From Neckera pumila (Eukaryota; Streptophyta; Bryopsida; Hypnales; Neckeraceae), in the NCBI GenBank assembly GCA_963969595.1, contig OZ018413.1, positions 1,800,501 through 1,864,500 of the forward strand: a stretch of 64,000 nucleotides of DNA. The letters run 5' to 3'. Below, piece by piece: positions 1 through 10,145 of this stretch; within the stretch, counting starts at the first letter, position 1; every line of letters starts with the position of its first letter. The position numbers and the translations under genes were made by a program. The notes below the pieces were generated by a model. That model ran no database searches and had not been told where the DNA came from. It worked only from the letters and a program-made list of their open reading frames with translations.

Positions 1-87
1 CATAAGTGTGCATAAAAACACTTTTATTAATATATAATATTACATTCAAGTTTCTACTCCTTTCTAGATTTCTAACACACACACCAC

Positions 88-3000
88 ATGCATATTAACA
101 TCGAACCGGATTCCAGGTTTGTCATGTATCCTGATGAAAGCCGAACCAATTTGTCGACGGGACCGATGATTAGTGCCTTGGAGGTTTTCAAAGTGGGCAC
201 TCCTTGGGTGCCACCTACAAATGACCGCGACTGTAAGTGGAATCTCTTCTCTTCACTTGTCGTATGTAATGAACAATTATACAGAGTATCAAACAGTTGA
301 CTGGATTAGATCACGATGTTCTAGAGTAATGGAAAGTCTCCATGGACCATACATTAAGGCCTACAACAATCTAGAAACGTGCACCGTCTCAAGTTTTGCA
401 AAATTTACCGCAAAAATCAAAATGTCAATTTCGTTAAATTGTCGATATTCCGTTACTTTGAAGAGATTTAGGCCGTGCAGCCTGAAATAAAAATATATAC
501 CTGCCCTAGTTAGTGGCCTGAAATTAGAGCATTGTGAAGATATATGTTACAATTTTGGGCTTGTAGAATATCGCCAACTTAACGAAATTGACGTTAAATT
601 CTACTGTGAGGCACACCCACCCCCTCTCGGCAGAATTGAATAAGTGACAAGATTTTGTGCGGAAGGAATGGCCTATGGCCTGAATTCCTTCTCTTGGTTT
701 ATTTTTCATTGATTCCAAATGTGTATTCAATTTGCTCTTGAAGAAGGTTGTGTAAGTTTTGTAACTCTGATTTCAATTGACCTGTTATTCTTATAAATTA
801 ATTATGTGCAGGGAGTGGGATTGCGTTTGTGAAGACCAATATGGGATTGACAAGTTGGAGAGGCGATCCTTGTCTTCCTGTTCCTCACGATTGGCTCACT
901 TGCACAAGAAACATTGTCAAGGTTCCCTGTAGGCACTATAATGGAAATCCCCTTTGAGAATTTGGGTTTTTTGCCTTTTTTTCAGTACATAGGGAGAGGT
1001 AGCTCTCACAAGGAATTGTGAGACAAGGAATTTTGTGCATTTTTGAGGGGGATAATTGTGCATTTTTCAGTGATGTCCCCGCCTCCAAATCTACTAAAAT
1101 GTGAAATTTAATATTTCAAAATGTAGATATATGCCTCCAAAATCTAAGTTTACTATAGATTTTAGCTTGCATAATCAATATAGTTCATAGATTTTGAAAG
1201 CTGAAATCTAACAGAAAAGTAGATTATGAATTTCCAATCTTAATCCTTTGTACATTTTAGATTTGCACATTTCAAAATTTCTTAGATTTCTAAATTGTAC
1301 AAACTCTAGAAAACTTAGATTATTGTGAAATCAATGAAATTCATTGCTTTGGAGATTACATGACAATTTACAATTCTCATGTGTCCAACCTCACGGTACC
1401 CTTGACAATTGATATGGGCCAATTGCATCTTCTAAAATCTACCAAATATTAGGTGGAAACAACATTGACATGTAAAATATATACAAAGTCTACCAATTTG
1501 AATTGTACACAGGGAATTTGGAGAGAATTTATGAAACTACTTGTAAAGAAAATTCATGATTTTCTCATGCATAGGAATTCTTTGAAGATCCCTCCATGGT
1601 GACAATAGAACACATGGAAACATGAAAACTAAGAGAAACTTGCAGGGAAAAACTGAGGAACCTCCAAATCAGTCGGAGGGAATTGTAAGAAAGTCAGCTG
1701 TGTTGCATTCAGTTGACGAACTCTCAGAGGCCAGTGTGCTTGAAGTGTAAGAGTTTATTAATTATAGCATTGCAGAACAATTTTTTCTTGCATTTTCAGA
1801 GTGTAGCTTTAGTGTTCAATTGATACGTAGATTGAAGCAGGCATCTAATTGTTGGCACTTGCTGAATACTTGCAGCCTACTCTCGGGATCAGAGTTGTCA
1901 TATCAGACAGAATCGGACGAATCGGACGGAATCAGGGTTGACTGGCTGCAAACTTTAGAGGCCAATAACTTTTGCAAAAATGATTCAAATTAGACATATG
2001 AGATGTTTTCCGGCATCTACAAAAACTGTAGATGCCAAAAAACATTTCATATGTCCAATTTGAATCATTTTTGCAAAAGTTACTGGCCTCTAAAGTTTGC
2101 AGCCAGTCAATCCTGATTCCATGCGATTCGTCCCGATATGACAACTCTGCTTGGGATACAATTTGACCGGAGCTATCTCACCCTGTTTTGCTGGCCTTCT
2201 CAATGTCACCAGCTTGTAAGTTTGGATAAGATTGAATAGTTCATCTCTTTTATGTAAGTCATTTTATTCAAAAGATCTGAATATTTGTACTGAGGCTGGC
2301 TGCGTTCTCTTTCTAAACAGGAAATTGGATAACAACTCTGTGTCAGGACCAATTCCTGACTTGAGAGCCTTGAAGAACTTGAAAACTTTGTAAGTTTTGA
2401 ATCTAGCCACTGGTTATGAAGAATTGAAGTTCACTATTAGTGATATTATCTCTCGGTAAAGTGTACTAGCTAAGTACGTCTAACTTAGTGGCATTAACCT
2501 ATGATATGGACGTGCAGGCATTTACAGAATAACAAGCTTACTGGGCCGCTCCCATCGTGGCTTGGCCCCTTCAAGAGCTGTAAGCAACCTTAATCCTCAC
2601 TCAGGACTAATGTACCCACAATCTGCGTTTCAAATCGCTTTTACTCCTGTGAACTAATTAGCAAACTCTGAGAATTATCCTAGCTAGTGCTAATTGTGAT
2701 CATTTCTGTTTGGGGACAGGTTTGTGCAGAACAATGGCCTCAGTGGAGAAGTTCCTGGCGAGTTCCTAACTAAAAATTGGAACTTCATGTAATTCACTTA
2801 ACCTTCTTTCTCTGCCACCAGTCTCATCTTATTGGCATTAGAACCTGTATAATTTCCATTTATTATTGAAATTCCACTGTTTCCGGAACTATTACTTAAT
2901 CATGCACTTAGTTCAACTCCAGTTCTGTTATATTGGCTGGAATTCACAATGTTTGGCACTTTTTTTTTAGAGGATTTTGGAAATCGAAATGTTCAGGCAC

Positions 3001-3413
3001 TTGCCCTAGTTCAATGGAGAGGTTAGAAAGAATTTTGTTGACGTTGTTTTTTCTGAACATAAATTCGCTAACTAGCTCTACTACACGTGTGCTTTCTGTT
3101 TGTTAGTTTCGCAGGAAATCCGGATCTGGGAACTTCCGATGTTTTCAGTAAAAATAGTCTGTTCAGCCTCTCCAACCGTATTTTCCTGAGTAAAAAAGTC
3201 GGAACAGGCAAAAAGAAGAAGAATACGAACGTCGGAGCACTAATCAGTGAGATTACAGTAGCGATCGTCGTCATTGGAGCCATCGTTGGTACCATCGTCT
3301 ACTATTGTTGCTGTCGTCGTCGTCGAGCCTCGAAAGACCCAGAAACTGTCGAGGTCGTCCAAATGGCAAACCCAAGCGCTAAGCCCAAGCCAGATATATC
3401 TGGCAGCTTTTAA
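88..3413 (+). pseudogene. Malectin-like/LRR receptor-like protein, 3' part, disrupted
   Basis: Exons read across introns give the end of a malectin-like domain (PDSRFVMYPDESRTNLSTG, then TNDRD; exon ends about 232). Next comes a WRGDPCLPVPHDWLTC segment (exon from 812), which is the hallmark linker of plant malectin-LRR receptors. LRR exons follow: 1876-2215 (LSGYNLTGAISP, split by an inserted element), 2321-2389 (DNNSVSGPIPDLRALKNL), 2518-2579 (QNNKLTGPLPSWLG) and 2720-2788 (VQNNGLSGEVPGEF). The last exon, 3107-3413, encodes NPDLGTSD, one transmembrane helix (about VAIVVIGAIVGTIVYY), an RRRR stop-transfer and a stop; no kinase follows. The exon 2518-2579 is one base short of joining the next exon in frame (expected LKELFVQNN), so there is a frameshift as well as the insertion. 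The gene start lies outside the window. Family placement is firm; loss of function is inferred from the two lesions. Confidence 0.85.
1890..2149. mobile_element. hAT-like foldback MITE inside an LRR exon
   Basis: This is a 260-bp near-palindrome. The left arm starts CAGAGTTGTCATATC and the right arm ends GATATGACAACTCTG. The arms stay complementary almost to the centre near 2020 (TCTACA/TGTAGA). The 8 bases on each side, CTCGGGAT at 1882-1889 and CTTGGGAT at 2150-2157, form a target duplication with one mismatch. Removing the element and one TSD copy joins an open LRR exon reading LSGYNLTGAISP. An 8-bp TSD with CAGAG-starting inverted repeats is typical of hAT elements. It has no coding capacity. 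Confidence 0.85.
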
Positions 3414-4017
3414 GCCAATGTGATGTCAGATGCACTTCAAAATGTGTTTTCCTCAAATTTCTGCAGTAGAATGCAGTGAAGATGTATTTGACCTACTACT
3501 TATTGAATCCAAAAGAATTGAAGTTGAGATTTTTTTTTACTTGTAACTAATGGATTCATTCAAGTATCGATTGAACCACTACCAATACTACCATAAATTG
3601 CACAAAATGCAAAGCCTTTTGAATATGGGCGCAATGTCTATGGAACTGGCAACGCTCCTCTTGCTTACATCAAATTACTGAAGCCAACTTTTGAGACCAT
3701 TGGCAGATTGTGACTCGCTGTGATAGTGGACGAACAGGGAAGTGTAGTGTGTTCACCCAATGTTCTCCAGCGCCTTTTCCCAACGACTTCCCAGGACTAT
3801 AGCTGAATTATGTTTTATGATTTTACAAAATGTCTTGTTTATGCAGTCTTTTCAACGAACTGATTGCTTCGTTTTGTACAATCTGTTGAACCATACATTG
3901 AACCGTTCCATGAATGCAAAACCAATGTAATGGTACTACTTTACTCTCAGCCAAGAGTGATGTCTGGCTTCAGAGCGGTGCTTTTGCAGGTTGCTCACAT
4001 GACGTCTTCCCATCATC
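3414..4017. other. Gap between receptor relic and copia element
   Basis: About 600 bp follow the stop of the receptor gene and probably hold its 3' UTR. I see no exon with recognisable kinase motifs here, although the ancestral receptor would be expected to continue into a kinase domain. Confidence 0.5.
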
Positions 4018-4022
4018 CGCAC

Positions 4023-4244
4023 TGTTGGAAGTATAATTAGTATACTTTATCTTAGTTAGTATTTAGTATATAAACTATAAAGTAGATCATAGAATTACAT
4101 AGAGTGAAACGATGTGCCAGTCTAGTTTGAAGAGACAACGTCTCTTCACCTATGTCTATATATAGATGTAATCTTCACCAGACATTAATAATAATAATAA
4201 GTAAAATGTGTATTCTATTCTTGAATCTAAAAGCAAAGTCTTTA
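4023..4244 (+). repeat. 5' LTR of copia element
   Basis: This 222-bp LTR starts TGTTGGAAG and ends TTTA (TG...TA, not the usual TG...CA). It contains a TATATATA box near 4157-4164 and an (AAT)n run near 4186-4200. Its boundaries are fixed by the TSD on the left and the primer site on the right. Confidence 0.95.
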
Positions 4245-4308
4245 TGGTATTAGAGCTTGGTTGAGTTTCTAATGATTAGGATATGCATATTTCCTTCAAT
4301 CTTACATA

Positions 4309-4647
4309 ATGTGCTTTGTAAGCACAACCACTTCTAAACCTCCTCGTGAGACAGATATACCATTTATTAATGATTTTGCACAAGTTCTAATAGATTATCA
4401 AAATGAAGTTGAGCCAATATCAATAGATGATCAAAATGAAGTTGAGTCAATTTCAATAGATGATCAAGTTGAAGATGAGCAAATACCAATGGTATCACAA
4501 TTTCCATTGAATCTTATAAGAACTCCTTATGGAATTCAAAATGCACCTACTATGATATTGGATGCACGTGAGCAATTAGAAGAATTAGAAGAATCAAACA
4601 ATTTCTTCATGATTAGGGAAGTCATAGATGATATGATTAACATGTAA
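4309..4647 (+). CDS. Short acidic ORF in the gag position of the copia element
   Basis: This open frame of 112 codons lies between the primer site and the zinc-knuckle region, where a copia gag of roughly 300 residues would be expected. The product is acidic and contains a degenerate 11-residue duplication (NEVEPISIDDQ / NEVESISIDDQ). It shows no recognisable gag capsid motif. It could be the remnant of an internally deleted gag or captured sequence; stops separate it from the downstream pol frame. Whether it is translated cannot be judged from sequence. Confidence 0.4.
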   Translation: MCFVSTTTSKPPRETDIPFINDFAQVLIDYQNEVEPISIDDQNEVESISIDDQVEDEQIPMVSQFPLNLIRTPYGIQNAPTMILDAREQLEELEESNNFFMIREVIDDMINM

Positions 4648-4752
4648 ATTCTATATTTAATATAATATATTTTAAATAAATACAATCTATCCATCGATTC
4701 ATAATAATATTACATAAACGGCTCAAACTCACCAACTACCAATCCAAGTGCC

Positions 4753-6000
4753 TTGTATACGGGCAAACGGAATTTTAAATCTAATAAATTTAGAACTAAA
4801 TTCGTTCCTAATACAAATAAAGCCAATACAAGTAGCTCATCAAAACCAAATTTTAATACTAAAAAGAGCAAACCAATTTGTTTTATTTGCAAACGAGACA
4901 ATCATACAACAAAAGATTGTTGTTATCTACAACGGTCGCATGAATTTGGATCAAATAAGAAACCACAATCGAATGTAGCCCAATGTTTTGAGGCTAAGGG
5001 GTATGCAAAATTATATATTGCAGCTAGTACCGTTGTCACAGAAGATGACCAATTATGGTATATTGACATAGGTGCTACACAACATATGTGTTTTGACCGC
5101 AATGCCTTTGCAAATTATAAAGAATGGGATCGGGGTCATGTTGTCTATTTAGGCGACAACACCACCCATGATATCATTGGACAAGGAGATGTCACCATCA
5201 AATTAGATGATGGAGTAGTCAAAGAAATTTCTCAAGTCCTTTATATTCCAGGATTAAAGAAAAATCTTTTTTGGTTCAACAACTCGATAAAGCTGGCGGT
5301 GAGTCCGGGCGGTGAGTTAAAACTTAAATTTGGTAAATGCATACTCTGGGATCGTAAAGGTCAAATAATTGCACAATGTCACCTTAAAGGCGATCTCTAT
5401 AGCCTAGGTACTACCTTCAAGAGGACAAGTAATGATGGGGCAGCCCTTGTTACATCCACTTTTAATAAAGCTCAATTATGGCATTTCCGTTTAAGCCATA
5501 TTAATCCATCTCGAATGAAAATCATTCAAAAGATTTCACAAGGGATAGACTCATTCAATGACAATGATCTACCATTATGTGAAGCATGTCTTCACGGTAA
5601 ACAACACTGTGACAAATTTCCCAAAACAGGAGCCACTAGAGCTAATGATCTCTTAGAGATCATACATAGTGACCTTTGTGGACCTCTACAAACGGCAACT
5701 CATTCCGGTGCCAAATACTTTCTCACATTTATTGATGACAAAAGTTGCTATACATATGTTTATTTATTAAAACATAAAGATGAAGTTTTTACGAAATTTA
5801 AAACTTACAAGAAGTTGAAAATCAACTTAATAAGAAGATTAAAATTCTTTGCTCCGATAATGGAGGAGAATATCGTTCTCAAGAATTTGATCAATTTTGC
5901 CAAGATAATGGCATCAAAAGACAATTTACAGTTGCGGATACTCCTTGACAAAATGGGGTTAGTGAACGCAAAAATGAAATACTTGTGGGAGCGGCTTTAG
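4753..6000 (+). pseudogene. Copia zinc knuckle, protease and integrase N-terminal part
   Basis: In one frame this segment holds a CCHC zinc knuckle (CFICKRDNHTTKDC, about residues 46-59). The protease segment reads WYIDIGATQHM: the catalytic Asp is present, but the usual DSGA is DIGA. A GAG-pre-integrase/HHCC finger follows (LWHFRLSHINPSRM, then CEACLHGKQ), and then the first part of the integrase core (IHSDLCGPL, FIDDKS). Around 5,820 the frame slips; the rest of the core is readable in another frame (DNGGEY near 5,855, then NGVSERKNE near 5,960). The Ser-to-Ile change and the frameshift indicate a defective copy. Confidence 0.9.
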
Positions 6001-6159
6001 CCATGCTTTCCCATAGTTCTTTGTCCAAAGTCTTTTGGGGAGAAGCCATTATCACGGCTACCTATCTCCAAAATTGTTCATCTACAAAGGCATTAAATAA
6101 CATAACTCCAATAGAGCATCTATTGGAGTGGCAAACAACCTAATCTAAAACATCTAAAA

Positions 6160-6756
6160 GTGTTTGGTTGTGTAGGCTATGTTTTAAAACATAAAGATCA
6201 TCGCAAGAAGTTAGATTCACATTCCATAGAATGTTTATTTCTTGGTTATGATGATCATTCTAAAGCCTTTCGAATGATGTCCAAAGATGATAAGCAAGTC
6301 ATAATTTCTAGAGATGTCGTATTTAATGAAGATAAGTTTATTACAAAACCGACTGATAATGATTTTCCTGCAAACAGTAATTCAATAGTAGATTTTGATT
6401 CTAATTTAATGCGGCAAATCACATGGTCTATGACTAAGGATATGCCTTCTATTCCATTACAAACTTCACCAATAATCAATTGTAATCCTCACCGAGAGGA
6501 GATTTCTCAAAGCTCTTTTCAAAATACCCAAAGACAAGCAACTTCACCTCTATCCCCTACGGCCTCTGATTTGAATGTTGAATTTTCAAACCTTTCTTTG
6601 GATGAACAAAATGTTCCAGACACACCTCCTTCTATAAATACATCAAATGATAAATCACAACCACAAGTTCTCCAAACTACCCAACCTCGCCGCAACATTA
6701 AACCTCCCTCTCGGCATATTCAAACTATTGAAGGTCGACGTTCTTACTACTCCTAA
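6160..6756 (+). pseudogene. Copia integrase C-terminal region fragment
   Basis: This frame opens with FGCVGYV.KHKDHRKKLDSHSIECLFLGY, which is the conserved copia segment after the integrase core (F-G-C-x-x-Y-V and C-x-F-L-G-Y). A low-complexity Ser/Pro/Gln-rich linker leads toward the RT. It is separated from the upstream integrase by a frame change and a stop near 6,140. A further frame change near 6,750 leads into the start of the RT. Confidence 0.85.
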
Positions 6757-6779
6757 GATCATAATCGACAAGCATTCGT

Positions 6780-7477
6780 TACTACCACAACCTCAAACAT
6801 TTAAACAAGCTCTTTCTAGTCTTCAAGCTGCGGAGTGGTCCAAAGCTATCAACTCCGAGCTACAATCTCATGAAGCAAACCAAACTTGGCCTTTGGTCCC
6901 TTTACCTTCTCATTGAAAGCCTATCTCTAATAAGTGGATTTTCAAAATCAAAACAAATGTAGATGGTACTATTAATAAGTTTAAAGCAAGACTGGTAGCC
7001 CGAGGCTTTACCCAAATATAAGGGGTCAACTATACTGACCCTAAAACCCTAAACCCTTTTTCACAGGTCATAAAGATCACTTCTGTTTGGGTTTTACTAG
7101 CACTTGTGGCTCAACTAGATCTTGAAGTCCATCAAATGGATGTTATTATGGCCTTTTTAAATGGCATCCTTGAGGAAGAAATTTATATGGAACTTCCCGA
7201 AGGATTGATACTACCTTCTCATTTTAAAAATGCTTCTATTGTTTGTAAGATCAATAAATCCCTTTATGGGTTAAAGCAATTACCAAGAGCATGGTATCAT
7301 CGCCTTGATCTATATTTATGTAAAATTGGCTTTCATCAAAGCGAAGCCGATAGCAACATTTATATCAAATACGAAACTCTAGCCTTCATTACTTTGGCTA
7401 TTTATGTTGATGATTGTATTCTGGCTACCAACTCTACTCATTTAATTCAAGTCTTTAAACGACTTATGCAACAATAG
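6780..7477 (+). pseudogene. Copia reverse transcriptase, broken
   Basis: RT begins with FKQALSSLQAAEWSKAINSEL (near 6,800). A stop falls at about 6,915 and another near 7,020. The main open part, 7106-7477, has QMDVIMAFLNG (usual motif DVKTAFLNG), SLYGLKQ and the catalytic YVDD box (near 7,407). A TAG at 7,478 separates it from the RNase H part. A short telomere-like insertion at 7039-7056 disturbs the motif usually read as Y-x-E-T-F-x-P-V. Confidence 0.92.
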
Positions 7478-7483
7478 TTTAAA

Positions 7484-8434
7484 ATGAGTGATGGTGGTGA
7501 GCTACATTATAACCTTGGCCTTCAAATCCACCGTCAACGATTTGAAAAAACTTTGCCTTTACATCAACAACAATACCTGACTAATTTATTGCTTCGTTTT
7601 TCTATGGACGCTTGTAAAGGCATAAATACACCTTTAGAAAGTGGATTCAAATTTTCTAAAACTCAAAGTCCTCAAACTCTTGAAGACATGGCATTGATGA
7701 AGGATATTCCTCATTCTAATTTAGTTGGCCCTCTTATGCATGCTATAGTTCACACACGTCTTGATATGGCATATACTGTTAGTAGCCTTGCTCAATATCT
7801 TTCTAATCCAGGAGCTTTGTATTGGAAAGCTTGCAAACGCACCATGCAATATATTAAACAAACCCTTGACCAAGGCATTACTTACCGCCAAAGCACGCAT
7901 GGCCACATCCTCTACGGCTACTCAGATGCCGATTGGGCCAGGGATCAAGATACCTGCCACTCTACAAGTAGATACTGCTTCATGTTGGCCAATGGCGTTA
8001 TTTCTTGGTCTAGTAAAAAGCAAAAATTTGTTGCTCTGTCTAGCACGGAGTCTGGGTACATGGCTCTCTCTAAAGCCGCTGCCGAAGCTATTTGGCTTTG
8101 TCGACTTCTTGCAGATTTAGGTTGTCCTCAACTTGAGCCTACTAATATTTATGTGGATAATCAGAGTGCTATTTATTTAAGTGAAAATCCTTGCTTTCAT
8201 TCTCGAGCTAAACACATAGCCATTCACTATCACTTTACTCGAGACACCATTCAAGCTAAAGATATTCAATTAAAGTACATTTCTACTCATGATATGGTCT
8301 CTGATATATTGACTAAAGGTCTTTTGCAGGCTAAACATTACCACTGTATGACACAACTTGGAATGATGGCCCTTAAAGATCAAGATTTTCAAACTAAGGT
8401 TCCTTCCCTTCAAGTCCTCATCATGCTCTCATGA
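7484..8434 (+). pseudogene. Copia RT thumb and RNase H
   Basis: An open frame of 316 codons continues the RT (LGLQIHR) and contains a typical copia RNase H. Visible blocks are YSDADWARD (first Asp), ISWSSKKQKFVALSSTESGY (Glu), IYVDNQSA (Asp) and the C-terminal KHIAIHYHF and DILTKGL. It is the best-preserved part of the element. It ends 480 bp before the 3' LTR; the interval 8435-8913 holds an unassigned 139-codon frame and the purine tract AAGATAGAGGGAG. Confidence 0.93.
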
Positions 8435-8913
8435 CCAGGACCAACATCTCTAATGATTATATTCATCAAATGCTTATTAAGCAACATTTTTTACAAGATC
8501 AACTTCATAGAGAATTGCTTTCTCTTAAGCATTCTCTTTCACCTTTTTATGTTCCCTCCTATGTGCCACATCTTATGGTATTGGAGTGGGAGAAAATGCC
8601 CTAGTTATGGCAATCGGTATGGCAGTCGGCAACCTCAATCCAATAACCATAATTGTGTCTTCAGTATGAAAGGCATGCTAGTACAAAGGAGAAAAATACA
8701 TAAATCACATGACAAACAAGTAAAACATTTGAACCAACAACAAAGAGCACAACGACAATTTATTTATGCTTCAAAAGATATAAATAAATCACTTCAAGGT
8801 TTATCAAAGGAAAAGACACATAATCGTCTTATCATAATAAAGAAGATTTTGATAAAGTATTGGACAATATAGTTTATACTTTGAACAATAAACTCTTAAT
8901 AAGATAGAGGGAG

Positions 8914-9136
8914 TGTTGGAAGTATAATTAGTATACTTTATCTTAGTTAGTACTTAGTATATAAACTATAAAGTAGATCATAGAATTACATAGAGTGAAA
9001 TGATGTGTCAGTCTAGTTTGAAGAGACAACGTCTCTTTACCTATGTCTATATATAGATGTAATCTTCACCAAACATTAATAATAATAATAAGTAAAATGT
9101 GTATTCTATTCTTGAATCTAAAAACAAAATCTTTTA
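8914..9136 (+). repeat. 3' LTR of copia element
   Basis: This is a 223-bp copy of the 5' LTR. Differences are seven transitions (six read as C-to-T or G-to-A in this copy) and one extra T near the end. It is followed directly by the TSD CGCAC. Confidence 0.95.
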
Positions 9137-9141
9137 CGCAC

Positions 9142-9887
9142 AATTCTAAATGAAACGAATCTGTATATTTGCAATTGGGTAAGGAGCGCTACCACCCTCT
9201 TCCATTGGGTTCCTTGGTCTTCATCTTTTGTCATGCATTACATTCTTGAAAGAAGCTGCCAACACCTTGGTTGCATGTGCTAATTCAAATTAGAATCAGG
9301 GTCACCAAGATCCTCTAACGTCTTACATCCTCTTCCATCTTAAGTTTAAGAATTTTGAAGAAAGAATCCTCTGACATCAATCACTTCTATAGCTCCCTGG
9401 TAATAGCTACCAGTTCATCACTAATCCTCTGATTCTCACAATCCGCTTCCATTTTGAGTTTAAATTTTTTGAAGAAAGCAGGCACCGACATCAATCACTT
9501 CTTTAACTCTTTGACAATAGCTACGGCTTTTGAGCAAGCAGAAGTAACATATTGTTGCCCACCATTCACAATTCTTTGACGCCTTCTTTCTCTTCCTTTG
9601 ACTTGCTTCTTCCTTCGTCTAACATCTTCTTACATCGTGAGTCCTTCATTTTGAAGAAGGAAACCCCTGGACATCAATCCCACCCAATTGCTCCCAGTTT
9701 GGCACTCATGAACAACAGAACTAACTTGCAATTGCACACCATTCTCAGTCCCATTGCTCGAATCCAAATCATTTCGTATTCTTAAATTTCATTTGTATTG
9801 TCAGATGCACAGTAAGATTTTGTGCACTCATAGTGAACACATGAGGACTGCTATTGAGTGGCTATGGCGATGTCTTCGTGTGTGCAG
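9142..9887. repeat. Gene-free stretch with three ~110-bp imperfect repeats
   Basis: Related blocks sit at about 9334-9410, 9446-9524 and 9641-9710. They share CTTCCATtTTgAGTTTAA, GAAGAAAG and GACATCAATC-type segments. A weaker relative with a similar tail (TTGCACA.CATTCTCA, then GAATCCAAATCAT) lies near 11,080-11,240. No protein family was recognised in either strand. Confidence 0.5.
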
Positions 9888-10145
9888 GTGCGGGCGAGTC
9901 TGGCGCAAGGCAACATCGACGTGATTTTGGACCCGGCAGTGCGCGCATCCCGTACCAACTCGGACGCCCAAGTGGAAAGTGGCGGAGATTGCGCTTCGCA
10001 GTGTGGAGCTCAAGAGTGTGCACAGCCCACCGTGAACGAGGTGGTGCAGGAGCTGATGGGCTAATCGGCATTGCAAGACAATGCGGGGAGCAACAACAAT
10101 CATACGCATCCCCAACAACACAACCGCATTGCTGCTGAGCATTAA
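9888..10145 (+). pseudogene. Relic of receptor-like kinase C-terminal exon
   Basis: After a good acceptor (tgtgtgcag at 9887) the sequence reads VRASLAQGNIDVILDPAVRAS. In shifted frames it then reads KVAEIALRSVELKSVH and PTVNEVVQELM, followed by a Gln/Asn/His-rich tail. These are kinase subdomains X-XI of plant LRR receptor kinases (D-P-x-L, W-x-V/AEIAL-C, R-P-x-M-x-E-V-V-x-E-L). At least two frame changes are needed to read it, so it is a relic. Given its strand and position, it is probably the last exon of the receptor gene that starts at the left edge. The middle kinase exons are missing. Confidence 0.75.

Larger units (their letters stand above)
4018..9141 (+). mobile_element. Ty1-copia LTR retrotransposon with TSD
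   Basis: The element proper is 4023-9136 (5,114 bp), flanked by the 5-bp duplication CGCAC (4018-4022 and 9137-9141). It has two LTRs, a primer-binding site TGGTATTAGAGC right after the 5' LTR (4245-4256; plant initiator-Met-tRNA type with one change) and a purine tract ending at 8913. The pol order is zinc knuckle, protease, integrase, reverse transcriptase, RNase H, with integrase before RT as in Ty1-copia. Several stops and frameshifts break pol, so this copy is not autonomous. The LTRs differ by 7 transitions and one indel over 222 bp (about 97% identity), so the insertion is fairly young. Confidence 0.97.

Noticed and set aside
3600..3720. A kinase glycine-loop-like reading near VYGTGNAPLAYIK.
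   Set aside because: The match is too weak and no further kinase subdomains follow.
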